Source of the DNA: Pseudeuparius sepicola
Taxonomy: Eukaryota; Arthropoda; Insecta; Coleoptera; Anthribidae
DNA length: 64,000 nucleotides
Direction of reading: 5' to 3'
Assembly: GCA_963920635.1 (NCBI GenBank)
Contig: OY987301.1
Span: 57,418,560 to 57,482,559 of the forward strand
Positions within the stretch are counted from its first letter, which is position 1. Each line of letters starts with the position of its first letter. The notes beneath the pieces are model-generated. The model made no database searches. It saw only the letters and a list, made by a program, of their open reading frames with translations, and was not told the origin of the DNA. Positions 10,694 through 22,545 of this stretch are shown here, one piece after another. Made by a program: the position numbers and the translations under genes.

Positions 10694-13305
10694 GAAAAAG
10701 ATGATGGCATGATTTTTATATCAATAACTCAATGATGAGTAGGTTTAAAAAAATAAAAAATATATATGTGTTTCATCTGAAAAGAAAAATATATGTTTTA
10801 ACAACTAAAAATAAATTCACAGAGTACCTACCCTATAATATGTTTTATGAATCTTATTTTGATATTGAAAAATAAAATAGTGGAGTCGTCAAATAATTCG
10901 TGAATGAAAATAATTTGTTAGTCCCTTATTCAAATTTGCATCCTTTCAATACGAACATTAAAAATTTCATTTACTATTTTTTATTTTGCGTTTCATAGCA
11001 ACTAAATTGTACAGTAAACATAAAAGGTTTCAAGGTCACCGAAATGTGTGCAAAAATGTATCAAATAATTTTGATTACTAAGAAAATATTTAAAAAGTTA
11101 TAGGCGATGTTCTTTTAGCAAACTCGGTATAAAGAGTGAATCGAAACCATTTTACTGACGAATAAACTTTCAATATCTACAATACACTAAAGTAATAATA
11201 ACTGAGATAATTCAGAGGCTTCCCTTTTTCTTGAGACTAATAATTAGAGCCATGTCAACCTCCGGAATTAACGTTATCGTTTGTAAAAATTACAGAAAAT
11301 TGTCTGTTTCTTCAGAAATCCAATTAAATGTCGCAGGGAAAAATTCGCGGAGAGATAAATTATTTTTGTGAAAGCCCTTCGCCGTGGGCAATTTGGCTTT
11401 ATATTCTATTTGGTCCATTTAATGAGCTCACAAAAGCGAAGCCTTTGACGGTAATGAGGATGTATTATGATGAGTGGCATAACCTAAGAACCCCGGCTTG
11501 AAAGATGCGTTCGGTCTCCCTGGCGTTCCTACAATTTTCTTTAATATGTCATTAAATTATTTTCTTTAATAGGTTATTAAAACAGATTTTTCTACATTAG
11601 GTTTAGTAGTATGGTAAATGATATTCACCGTTCACCAGATCACATGTATGACACAAAAAATTGTAACAGAAGGTTGCCTAAGAACTCAAATAAACAAGCA
11701 AGATAGAAATTTCAAATGAAACATACCAAAGTTGGATACTTCAAAAATATGTGTGAGGTAAGTAAGTTTAATTAGAAATATTTCTTGCTTATTTTATAGG
11801 TATAATTTTCAGTTTGAAATGTGGGCTCCCAATCTGCAGAATAATCACGACATAGAACAAAAACTAACTCTATATACAGTATACAGTGAACCAATAAAGT
11901 ACGCACCATAAGGGATTTTATTTAATTTTTGGATAAAATGAAAATTTGACTTTGCCATCGATTTGTGCTTGTCGGAGGATAAAAAATGACGTCACAAGAA
12001 TCGACCACGTTACTTGCGGTATCTGTCAAAATTGACATTTTTTTCAAAAATCATCCAAAATCGGCTCTATTTGCCGCATTTTCGAAAAAAGTTATTAGAA
12101 GAAGTTGTTTCTTTTGCAATTGTTAGCCTACATACCAATTTTCAGAGACCCACGATGATTTTTGTTTTTTGCGACTTTTAAAAAAAAATCCAAACATTTT
12201 AACTAAAATTTATTTATTGAAAATTGTACTTTTTTGACAGATCGACACCTCTAATATATTTTTAACATCAATTTCTAATGCTAGCCAGTTGTTTTCTTAG
12301 AAAATTTCTATTTGGTTTAAAAAAATATGTCGAGTTTAGTGCAAAGTTGATTTAATTTCAAAGGTTTGATGAATTGAAGCCTAATCTAGTTTTCACATCG
12401 TTAAATACATTGCTGCTAAAGAAATTAAAGAAAGGAAAAATGTACGTTTGTTTAACCAAGTGAATTTTAAATGGAAGATAAGACCCATGTCAGAGAGAAA
12501 ATCGATCGTTGTCCAATCTCTGTTAACTGTGAAAACGACTGTCAGGTTTATTGTTATACTGGGCCTCTAGTATTCACGTGAAAGCTAGTCAACTCTAGTT
12601 TCAAAAAACTGTGGGTGCAATCAACATTACCAAGAGAAGGAAGCACTTGCACGCAGATTGTAGAACAACTGAACCAGCATCAGCAATTCACAGCAAGCGC
12701 ATGCATGCGCTTTGGTATTGGTAATTGCATACTGTATTATTGTAGAAAATGTGTATACTCGTAAAGTAGGTGTATACAAGTTACCTAGTCCCAGGTTGAG
12801 GAAAAAAAAGAGGAAAACCATTTTTATCTTTTTGACAAATAGTTACTCTTGATAGAAAGTTTTGCTTCTGGAAAATGCTATCCATTATTAACTTAAGTTC
12901 CAATTTACAAGGTAAGTTAAAAAATAAGGATGTTATGCAAAATTCGATTAAGAGGAACGTGCCTTAATTTTCAATGAAAACGGCATATTCTTTTTTATAT
13001 TTTTTTTTAATCGCAATTAAGATGGAACTGCTGAAAATGTATAAGTGTCTACACAATGTCCTGATTTTTCTCTTGTCAGAATTCTACATTTTTAAGTTCA
13101 AATATTATTAGGTAGGTACTTTGAGAAGCACAACTTTTTGTTGAAAGTAGCTTTTGCCGAAAACTGTAAGATAAAAAAGAACACGTCTAGATACATTCTG
13201 TGTAGTTTAAATTTATATATAACTGTCGAAAGCGAGAGAGATCGAAAAGCAATCAACGATGTAAAGTCAGTTAACTCGTAGACAACTTAATCACCTTATA
13301 CTCAC
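10694..13305. other. No gene recognised
   Basis: AT-rich, with scattered GTAGGTAGGTACC-like words. The part 11900-12250 (poly-A/T-rich, with a direct 'dyad-poor' texture) resembles one arm of the fold-back elements seen elsewhere, but I found no partner arm. A short minus-strand frame at 12627-12821 has no domain. Confidence 0.5.
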
Positions 13306-13391
13306 TTTTCAACCTCCGGAGGTGGCGTTTTCAGACTCTTGAAGGCCTTCAGCCACTTGTTCTTCATGCTGGCCGTTGACGCGGAAGACAT
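13306..13391 (-). CDS. First coding exon of an unidentified host gene
   Basis: On the minus strand an ATG (13391-13389) opens 28 codons reading MSSASTASMKNKWLKAF and so on to PPPEVE, then AA, followed immediately by the consensus donor GTGAGTATAAG (13305 down). Third-position GC is high (AAG, CTG, GTT, CCG) in an AT-rich setting, as expected for a constrained exon. The upstream part (13392-13450) is G+C-rich and could be 5' UTR. The peptide is basic and helix-forming. I do not recognise the protein. The next exon would lie at lower coordinates but I did not find it. Confidence 0.6.
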
Positions 13392-15239
13392 TTTACGTTC
13401 GCGTCCGCTAGTAGTGTCGCCCTCTAACCGACTCGAAAAAAGTTCTTTCTGCAAAGACAGAAAATGGAAAATTAACCATAGGGGATATCATAGGTACAAT
13501 TTTTACAATGCCCGAGGGATTTTTCTTGGAATTTGTTAACGTTGCACTGTAGTTCATTCCACAAATGTGAAACTGTGTCGTTTATCAATTATGGCATACA
13601 TTGATAGCAATAATTCATACCCTCGTAGGGATGCCCCAGAAATAACCACATATGCTTTTCCGGGCAAGGGATGACAATTATTGACATTTCGGCTTCATTT
13701 CCATTTGAGGCTATTGGTGACTTTCCCGGTAGAACTAGGATAGCATTTTTTCAAGAAAACCGTAGTATTAATCCCAATGAGTGTAGGTCAATATTTAAGA
13801 AGAAATAAATATCCCTAATTTATATTTGCCCAACTCTCTTGGTGTTTTTCTTTAAAGACATCTATACGAGATATCGTCCAGAATCGAATTAGTGGTCGAC
13901 CGAAGGTGAAAAAACACAATAGTTCGGGAAGCTTCGAAGATTGACACTATAATTAATTATATGGGTAGATATTTTACTATTAACAAAGATTACTAACGAG
14001 TAGAGACAGTATTGGCGATTTCAAAGCTTTTTGAAAATATCTTGTCTGAGGACCGAGGCAGAAAATTACCTAACCATTAATAACTAAAAAAATCAAGGCA
14101 AGGAATTTCAATTCGCGACTTCTCTAATCTTGACACGTCGCCGCGTCGTTTGCTTATCTTAACACGAAGGTACACTGGTCCAAAAGACGTATTAGGTATT
14201 GATAAAATCACTTAATTTCCTACAATGATTTTGACAAATTTTAATCCTTTTCCCAACTTATCTCTTACTTTAGTATTAAACCCGTCTTGCGTAACCCAAT
14301 AGACATTTCACACAGGGAAGCGCGAATACCGTTGACAGCCGTTACATAAGAATTCGAAGGCCACCATAGCGGGACAGTTTAATCTCCTTAAGCTCCCAAT
14401 CGTGAATTTCATTAAAAGTTTCGTGCGGTAGTATAAATTCGCATCTAGGGGAACAGAGTATTTGGGAAATTTAACTTTTTTGGTAATAATACGGTTATCG
14501 TTTTGTTAGTCATCGAAAAACGCATAATTCATTAAGTACCCATATCGGTAAAGCAATCTGTAACTTAAAAATATACACACCATTAGTTCCAATATCGGAT
14601 AGCATCATTTTTTAAATAGGTCGCTTGTGTGAAAATTGAGAGCCGCGTGATCGCTTTGTCTAGGCACAGACTTCATCAGCTAGTCAATCGCAGTAATGCC
14701 TATAGAGTTTACGACTGTCTGGATAAAGAAACGCGGTTCGCTCTGTCTTGTGTCGTATTATTGTAAACAGACGTGTTAACGTAAACTGATTTCCATAATT
14801 TAAACTGAATTATTGTATAAGAAACCAGAGTATAGTATGCAATGTTGCATTGCATTCATAAAAAATTGTTGCGTGTGAGATAGGGAGCAAAATCAACGCT
14901 CCACTGTCGAGAAAATCCCATGAAATACACGATTTTAACTCAAAATTACAAAAATCCAAGATTTGACGCAATACTACTTATTAAAGCTTGATGCATGTGA
15001 CGTTTACTTTTTTGCTTCCCTAGAAACCAAACGATTTTGTTTTATGGCTTACTAGATGATTTCCGATATAATTTCATATCAATACGACAGGTAAGGTAAG
15101 TAAATTAGAAATACGTTTAACGGAATAAAAGTGAGAAAAATAGCAATTAAGATCAAGCAGATTTTTTATATATATTTCATAGCATGCTTGACCACGGAAA
15201 TCTTTGACCACAAATACCTACCTTCTTCTTTCAAATAAC
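13392..15239. other. No gene recognised
   Basis: Unique-looking AT-rich DNA. Some stretches (about 14300-14480 and 14640-14770) have higher GC and few runs, and could be conserved non-coding DNA, but nothing identifies them. Confidence 0.5.
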
Positions 15240-15856
15240 ATGTTAATAATTATTCTTTTAGCGATAACTCCGAAACTAATGAAGATATCGATTTGAAACT
15301 TGGGTATTTTTTTTGTAAATTTAATCTACTTTTCGATTATAACAGAATACATATATCATTGCATTTAAAATTTCGGAGAAAATTGTAATAAAAGGTAAAT
15401 TTTTCAAATTGCGTCCTCTAGTGGTGACCATGAAATTCGAAATGACCTTACTGGACAATCATTTGATAGAAGAAGGGACGCTCTCTTCAACAAGCCCAAA
15501 TTCGACCAATTCGGTTAAGTCAAACCGGAGTTAGCAGCATTTTTTCAAGTCAAGGTTTTTCCGCCCGTTTCACCTTTATTTGAAGATCTAGAGCAAAAAA
15601 TCTTGAACGAAAATAGTTAGAATTTGCTGAAGAGTGCAATAAATTTATTTTAAATATACCTTTATTAGTAATCTTTTTGAGAAAACTCATTTTTCAAATT
15701 TACTGTTTTGAATACGCCATCTACCGGCCGACCTTAAAAATAATTTCTAGCAATTTTTCGTGACCACATTACTTTTGAAGATTTTTTCACAAACCTCCAG
15801 GACTATTAATTCCTGAGATATGGTACCTCTTCACCCTTAATTAAATACCCTGTATA
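15240..15856. mobile_element. One-sided fragment of a TACAGGGTG-type element
   Basis: The right edge ends in ACCCTGTAT (about 15847-15856), the outward end motif of the fold-back elements elsewhere in the window. Its body (phrases like GATAACTCCGAAACTAATGAAG) has the texture of those arms, but no inverted partner is present nearby. Confidence 0.35.
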
Positions 15857-16628
15857 GTTGTTATAGGGCTCTATATGTCATACCGGCCAACTAAGATCCT
15901 GCTAATAATGATTTGTTTTTTGTAACCGTTGAGATTAACACTTGTACACCTAACACAAACTTATTGTGACTTTATTGTATCGAATTGAAAAAAAAAAAAC
16001 TTTGCTCCGGAAGTGTGCCTGATTATTTTTTGTCTTAGGTACACGACCGAAGCTTCACTTAGGAACTGCAGGGATATTTTTTTACAGCCACACTCCCAAA
16101 TACCATATTCAACTATGATGGCTTAACGGTACATTGGGTACAAATTTTAAAGATCGTACATGCAGAAATTTGTGAATCTTTGAGCTTTTTGAACTTGAAT
16201 AATTGTCGTGTCGACTTGGCTTGGACTTCTTTTATTATCTTTTCACTTCAAGGTTAATTCTAACTTTGCACCTATTTCATTTCATTCAACTTGTAAATTT
16301 TCTTCACATTTTCATTGTAAATATTTTTTTATTATTATGTAACCGCAAGTTTATTGTAAACTTTATGACATTTTTTGTTGTTCAATAGTTCTCAAGTAGT
16401 GTCAAATCGACAACTTTTGTAAATAGTTTAAAATTGTGTTTTATTCCTTATGTCAATACAGGGTGTATCCGTCATTAGTAGATTAATGTTAAGGGCACAG
16501 GTGGGGAAAATGCGCTTGTTACGACTCTGCAATTACAATTTTTCTAAAGTGCATATTATCGTCAGAAATAATTTTTATAAAAACGCTACTAAAACCCCTA
16601 ATTCCAACGCCACAGCCAGGCGTTCATG

Positions 16629-16706
16629 ACCTCTACGACTTCCCCTCCATCCCCCATGTGCAGCGTACCTCTACGACTTCCCCTCCATCACCCATGTGCA
16701 GCGTTG
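16629..16706. repeat. 38-bp tandem duplication
   Basis: The phrase ACCTCTACGACTTCCCCTCC, followed by ATC, a C-rich stretch and CATGTGCAGCG, occurs twice back to back starting at 16629 and 16667. The copies differ at one or two bases. Confidence 0.75.
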
Positions 16707-18782
16707 CCAGACATATCGCTTTTTCACAGTATTTGAGGGATCGTCCTTTAACTCCTTAATGGTTCTTTTAGCGAATACATTAAAAAAACTACCTTTGAGA
16801 TGCATTGATGATTTTCCTTGTCGTACTCCTTTCTTGTGTTTAAAATCCTCAAAAATCTCAAAAAGCACAAGTCACTTAGTGCTACGTCGCACTGTTTTAA
16901 CAATATGGCCGCCAACGTATTACCCACACTGAGTTGTCTTTTTTATGGAAATACGAACAAAACACTCATTATTTCAACGCACATCTTTTAGAATTTAAAA
17001 CTAAACTTGAGAATATCGAGGACTATTTAAATAATTTAATAATACCGTACTTAAGTAAATGGAACTTGTAATTTGTGGCATTCCAAAATTACTTAATATT
17101 GATAGAAAATTAATGTTTACTTTCGTTTTTCCCTTAATGTAATAATAATTTAACACTAACTACCTATGTAAATTTAAAAAAAATGTAAATTTTAAAAAAT
17201 GCCGCATCGTATAAAACAGCACTCGTCGCTTCACAGAATTTTGCTGGAAAAAGGAGGATCTGCTGTCGGACTGATTTAAAAACCAGTTGCAAAATTCTAA
17301 TCGAGCAGGAAAATTGCCTGGTTCCAATGCGTGGACGTTTTGAATGTAGTAGGTAAGGATGAAGGGAGTAGGTAATCTTCAAGCCCTCGTGTGGGTAACT
17401 TGGTAACTGGTAGTAGCGTTGACTGAAAACGGTAGTAGTCTCCTCGAAATTGAGCGTGTGCTAATTTCGTCCTCGTTTTCCACCAAATTTAAACCAATAC
17501 CATTCTTGGACCAATACCAACCTTATGGTGCAATACTAATTTGTCCAAGCATTTTAACTACGCGGACGAACGTTCACGAATTGATATCGCCGCCGATATT
17601 CGATCGGCAGCGTTGTTTGCATTCTACAAACACTTCTTTAATAATACCCAATGACGTCAGATTTTGACGTCATTGATAATACCTAAGTAGACCTTGGTTT
17701 CGGATAATATCAGCTGACGGGTTACGTAGTACATACCACGCCCACATCACACTCTGTACAGGTGACCCCCGCTTCTAAATAATTTGTGTACGAAATGCGC
17801 CCGCGCGATCCCTACCTCAAAGTCGCGGGGCCGCACAATGTTGCCAGGTCTGGTAACAATTCATTCACTACATTTGATGATTTTTGGGCCGATCTGTTGA
17901 TTTGGTGAAGACTTCTTTAAATAGGTATCCTTATTTTTGGTGGTTTTTTGACACTACTGATTTATTTATAAATGTATATCTTAAGAAAATTATTAGGTAG
18001 GTATGTTTTCTTATTATTCGCCACATCATGCAGAAACTCTACGTGTTTTAGACGTATCTCATTTAAGAGAGTCGTTAGTGTCGCCACCTACCACCAATTT
18101 TTTTGGTTTCAGACCGACGCGGGGATTCATCTCGCCGAATAGCGAGGAGGTTGACAGTTCGTTTGATTACCTAGATTACCAAGAACGACAACAAAAAGAA
18201 GGGACTTATTAGGGCGCATTTGGGTAAGCTGAATTTTCGGACGTTTACAAAAGTCTAATCGGAACAAAATCGATCTATTTTTGTATTGTTTCTGTCTAGA
18301 CGTCCAGACAACCAATTTTGAAAGAAGCAGCAATACATTTTTGCGTTTTATGGTGTAAACAAAAATTGTGGCTAAAAATGAAATACGACCCTGACATCCC
18401 TAATTTGTCGGTTGGTATTAACTAAATTACCAATGTGTCAATAATGCTGGGGTCCCATTATTGGTGTCAATCTTACAGATGCGCTCCACGTGACGCCAGA
18501 ACTCAGAATACAAAGCATTGGTTATAAGAGAGTTTTCTGTTTTCGATCATCTAAACAAAGGTATTTCCAACAGTAACGTAGCGTCGGGGCAGGGGGGGGG
18601 GGGCTATAGCCCCTAGAAATTTCTGGAGAGAACTTTTCTGCCTGAAAAACACAACATAAATTGTGTTTTCGGCTCTATGAATTACACCCTGTATATCGAG
18701 TCATAAAACGAGGTTCGTTTGCTGAGGCAAGCTTACGTTATAAAATAAAAAAGATTTTTAGTACCTGTAATTATAAATAATA
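16707..18782. other. No gene recognised
   Basis: Mixed AT-rich DNA with a more G+C-rich stretch at about 17560-17840. Open frames on both strands overlap each other and show no domain. A G11 homopolymer lies near 18592-18603. Confidence 0.5.
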
Positions 18783-18990
18783 CAGGATGTTTTAGTCGAG
18801 GGGGTAGTCACATGCGATTTTTTGGGACAGAAAATCTCCATTTGTGGAAATCTTGTTGTATCTCCATAGATCTCCACGGATATCCTTGGATCTCCACGGA
18901 TATCCTTGGATCTCCACGGATATCCTTGGATCTCCATGGATATCCTTGGATCTCCATGGATTTCCATGGATCTCCATATATTTCCTTAGG
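18783..18990. repeat. 20-bp minisatellite next to an AGGGGGTAGTCAC edge
   Basis: From about 18867 to 18970 the unit GGATCTCCACGGATATCCTT repeats about five times with T/C changes. The repeat is preceded by GTTTTAGTCGAGGGGGTAG at 18790. The open frames here on both strands are by-products of the repeat. Confidence 0.85.
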
Positions 18991-19074
18991 ACCTCGATAT
19001 ACATTAATAACTATTCAATTTTATATGGAATTAGATCTTTGAAAAATAAACAGGTTTTTGCTCAGAAAGTGGTA

Positions 19075-19413
19075 GTTTCTGGCATGATACAACAAAAGAG
19101 AGATATGATATTGCGCAGGTTGGACACCATATTGGCGCGTCACGCGGTTATAAACAATGGTACAAGTTGTATCATCTGGTTACAAAACAACCGAAACGTC
19201 AGAAACGTCTGAGTGTCATTGTAGTGTGTTCTCTGCATTTTCAGCCAATTTGCGGAAGTTTGCGTTGTAAAATTACTGTTAATTAATCTTTGGTCCATTT
19301 GTCCCTTTGTAAACTCAATCAGTGGACATACTGTAATACTTTGCATGTCAGAAGGGAACGAAATTGAGGCGGCTAAATATCATATCTCTCTTTTGTTGTA
19401 TCATGGTTTCTGG
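19075..19413. mobile_element. hAT-type MITE with perfect 30-bp ends
   Basis: The element is 19083-19405 (323 bp). Its first 30 bases (beginning CATGATACAACAAAAGAG) are the exact reverse complement of its last 30 (19376-19405). It is flanked by an exact 8-bp direct repeat GTTTCTGG (19075-19082 and 19406-19413). An 8-bp target duplication is the hAT signature. It has no coding capacity. Exact ends and target copies indicate a recent insertion. Confidence 0.92.
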
Positions 19414-19521
19414 GGTAGTTTATAGTGTATCCATATTTTCGAGTATATTTTTTACAATATATGAATCTCGATATGGATAAATCACAAACTTTTTACAGGT
19501 AGTAAACGAGATTACGAATGG

Positions 19522-20034
19522 TATACAGGTTGTTACAAATTCGAGGGCAACCAGGGTATCTCGGAAACCGTAAGAGATACGTGGTTGGTCAAATTGGGGC
19601 AAAGTTGCGCCTTTTGGGGGGCCCGTCATATGCCGCCGAGAAACTCGAGAAAGTTTCATGAGCTGCTGAGATTTTTGCAAAAACCTAATTTTCCGGAAAT
19701 CGTTTTTATTTTTTCCTGGAAAAACGAAGTTGACCCACCTCCCACTTAAACGAAATATCCCACCAAAACACTAAAAATGTTATCTTGTAGAGCATAAAAA
19801 GTGGCAATGACAATGTGCGATTTGTTTTTTGATATTTTAACAAATAGCTCCAGGAAAAATTAAAAACGATTTCCAGAAAATTCGTTTTTTTGCAAAAATC
19901 TCAGCAGCCCATGAAAATTTCCCAAGTTTCTCGGCGGCCCAAAGGCGCAACTTTTCCCTAATTTGACCAACCCCGTATCCCTTACGGTCTTCGAGATCTC
20001 CATGCTTGCCCTCGAATTTGTAACACCCTGTATA
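19522..20034. mobile_element. Fold-back element, ~510 bp
   Basis: The left arm from TATACAGGTTGTTACAAAT (19522) is matched in reverse complement by the right arm ending TTTGTAACACCCTGTATA (20034). Both arms share the phrase 'CTCGGAAACCGTAAGAGATA'-like sequence. The arms pair over ~200 bp around a short centre near 19760-19840. There is no coding capacity. Confidence 0.85.
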
Positions 20035-20130
20035 GGTACTCGACATAATAATAGTAAAAAAATATATTATTTATTATTTTTATTATTTTAGTGTACATAT
20101 TTTTCTTTTTTTGTTAGGAATAGATTGGTT

Positions 20131-20450
20131 ATACAGGGTGATTCAGTTCCGGTGCTCAACATGGGGATCTCGGAAACCGTAACAGATACGAAGTCGGTCA
20201 AATGGAGGCAAACTTGCGCCTTTGGGCGCCTAACAATATGCCGTTAAGAAAGTTAAAATATTTTCATGGGTTGCCGAGATATTTAAGAAAACGGAATTTT
20301 TGGAAATTAGATTTTATTTTTTTCTGGCGTCATTTGCGATAATATTGAAAAATAAATTACACTTTTTCATTGCAACTTTTTCTGGACTACGTCCTGGTAT
20401 TTTTAGATTTTCGGGGCGACGTTTCGTTTTTGAGATAGAAAGATCATCTT
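20131..20450. mobile_element. Single arm related to the 19522-20034 fold-back
   Basis: Starts TATACAGGGTGATTCAG and then shares GGGGATCTCGGAAACCGTAA with the neighbouring fold-back, but no inverted partner follows. It is a one-armed or truncated family member. Confidence 0.6.
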
Positions 20451-20644
20451 AATTTTTTTAAATACGGACCTTGATTTTTTATTACTACTACTCGCCGAAA
20501 ACAGACGTGCACGCGTGCACGATGTGCTCGTGTTGCCGAAGACCTATCGCAAATGACCGGCGGCGGCGCCGACCGTGCTGGAATGATGTTAGATGAGGTG
20601 CGCGCGCAATTACGTTTTTCCGATTCTACACGACTGTAGCCGAA

Positions 20645-20850
20645 GTTCTTGGATCTCCACGGGATCTCCACGTATCTCCACCGGATCTCCACGTATCTCC
20701 ACAGGATCTCCACGGATCTCCACAGATCTCCACGGATCTCCACAGATCTCCACGGATCTCCACAGATCTCCACGGATCTCCATGGGATCTCCATCCCGTA
20801 GGACAGAAGATCTCCACAGTGACTACCCCCTCGGTTTTAGTGGCCTACAC
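20645..20850. repeat. 10/20-bp minisatellite next to a GACTACCCCCTCGG edge
   Basis: GGATCTCCAC and AGATCTCCAC units alternate about fifteen times from 20650 to 20795. The block ends GTGACTACCCCCTCGG at 20820-20835, the reverse complement of the edge of the 18783-18990 block. The proteins predicted from it on both strands are repeat artefacts. Confidence 0.85.
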
Positions 20851-20897
20851 GGTAAAGGATATCAACTGAAAAAAATTCACTACAGCCGGGACTGGAA
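20837..20897 (-). mobile_element. Truncated SINE copy, reverse orientation
   Basis: Read on the minus strand it matches the tail of the SINE at 21078-21198: CCCGGCTG..., a T-run, TTGATATCCTTTACC and GCCACTAAAA. The head with box A is missing. Confidence 0.6.
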
Positions 20898-21077
20898 TTC
20901 TTGGCTTGACATTGAATTTCCACGTTCTATACTTGCATTAAGTCGTTAAATGGTTGATGAACAACTAGGAAGTTCACATAACCAATAATCATGAGTAGTT
21001 GCCCTACACCCTCTAACCCCTCACCGGTACTAACTAATATCATTCGGAATAAATAACACCTAGCCGATGGAACCCGT

Positions 21078-21198
21078 ATCTCCGGTAGCTTAGTTGGTTA
21101 AGTGCCCACTCCCAGTAGGAGTCCCCTGTTCGAGTCCCGGCTGAAGTGCATTTTTTTCAATTGATATCCTTTACCTTATATTATGCCACTAAAACATC
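21078..21198 (+). mobile_element. tRNA-derived SINE
   Basis: A pol III box A (TAGCTTAGTTGG, about 21089) and box B (GTTCGAGTCCC, about 21130) are spaced as in a tRNA, but the acceptor and T stems do not pair and there is no CCA-compatible end. The body continues through a T-run and TTGATATCCTTTACC to GCCACTAAAA. It is a SINE head rather than a working tRNA. Confidence 0.65.
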
Positions 21199-21410
21199 CT
21201 TTATTACTTATAAAACAAAACTTGATGGGCGTTCTATAGGGTTCCAATTTTAATCCTTGTTAAAAATTTTGTGTGGGTCAAAAACTAACCCTATATATGC
21301 AAACTCGGTGGCAAATAAACATCCGTCTATCTATTTCATTTATCTATCAGTTAGTTTCGTGAGTCCATATACGTCGTGGGCGAGGTCGTGGGTTTTATGA
21401 AATTAATATC

Positions 21411-22545
21411 AAACCGTTCACGGGCGTAGTCAAGGGGGGGGTTTCGGGGGTTCAAACCCCCCCCCCCCCCCCCGAAATAAGCAAAATATTACCTAATATT
21501 ATACCGAAAAAATACGAGGAGTGAAGAGTTAAATTATTATTACGTTTGAATATATGTAGTAATAGTAGCGCCTAGCGCCATCTTTTGACGAGAGGCAGAC
21601 GCAGTTGCAGCCGAACTATTTTGTATTGTAGGGACACTTTGCGTTGTTTCTCGATTATTCGCCACGCCCCTCGGTCGAAATGAGCGGAACTTTGTGGAAG
21701 TTCGTGGAAGTTCGTGGAAGTTTCTGGACGGCTAGTGGGCTGCTATATAAGCGGCGCGTATTGTTCCATGCGAACTCGAAGCGAATAAAAGTGAAAAGTG
21801 GTGAACGAATAGTGAAGAGAATTAAGTGTACCGTGTAAGTGAGTAATTATTTTAGTGCACTGTTATTCGATGACCTTGTTAAGGATAGATACGTGAATCA
21901 TTATTACTGTCGAAAAATGGAGGGAAAAAAAAGGAAGGGTGATAAACCTAAAGGTATGGACTACTGGAAAAAGTGGTGTAGTCAAGGTCAAGGGGTTTCT
22001 AATAAAGAAACTAATTTGGATTTAGCTATCAAAGCTTCAGCTACCTTGCATGCTGATAAGAAGACTGCCTACCCCGAAATCTAGTTTGGAGTGCCTAGAT
22101 ATGTGCGATAAAAACCTTTATCCTAATATTTACACATTACTACAAATCTTCGCTACCATTCCTGTATCCACTGCTACCCCAGAAAGGTCTTTCTCGAGCC
22201 TAAGGAGACTGAAAAACTATTTACGAAACACTACAAGTGAAAACAGACTTAATGGTTTGGCTCTAATGAACATTCACTATGGAACAGAAATTCATGCAGA
22301 TGAAGTAGTGGATATATTTAAAAGAAAAAGCCGAAGATTTCTTCTTTAATGGTTTTAAATTTAGCGCAGAGGAACGAAGTTAATTTATCCATTTAATTTA
22401 AAGTTAAGAACTTTATAAATATGTCGTAGTTTTTCGGATGAATATATAGATATTAAATTTCATGTAAGTATATTTTTGTTGTTTTATTTACTTCTCAAAC
22501 TAAACCCCCCCAAAACTAAATCCTGGCTACGCCCGTGAAACCGTT
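21411..22545 (+). mobile_element. Internally deleted hAT element with 8-bp target duplications
   Basis: The element is 21419-22537. Its ends are CACGGGCGTAGTCAAGG and, in reverse complement, CACGGGCGTAGCCAGG. The exact 8-bp flanking repeat AAACCGTT is at 21411-21418 and 22538-22545. It contains only the N-terminal piece and the C-terminal dimerisation domain of the transposase, so it cannot move by itself but could be mobilised. Confidence 0.92.
21917..22349 (+). pseudogene. hAT transposase remnant
   Basis: The N-terminal piece starts at ATG 21917 (MEGKKRKGDKPKGMDYWKKW) and runs to the stop near 22084. In another frame, from about 22082 to 22349, lies the hAT C-terminal dimerisation domain: PVSTATPERSFSSLRRLK, then the conserved RLNGLALMNIH segment. 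The catalytic RNase-H core between them is deleted. The promoter and 5' leader are probably the TATATAAG-like region near 21745. Confidence 0.85.

Noticed and set aside
18758..19042. Overlapping open frames on both strands with GYPW/HGDPR-like repeats
   Set aside because: They are translations of the 20-bp minisatellite; no frame has a start context or domain.
20444..20949. Frames with repeated GDLWRSVEI or PRISTGS peptides
   Set aside because: By-products of the GGATCTCCAC array on opposite strands.
21085..21157. A tRNA gene
   Set aside because: Box A and box B are present but acceptor, anticodon and T stems do not pair properly; it is a SINE head.
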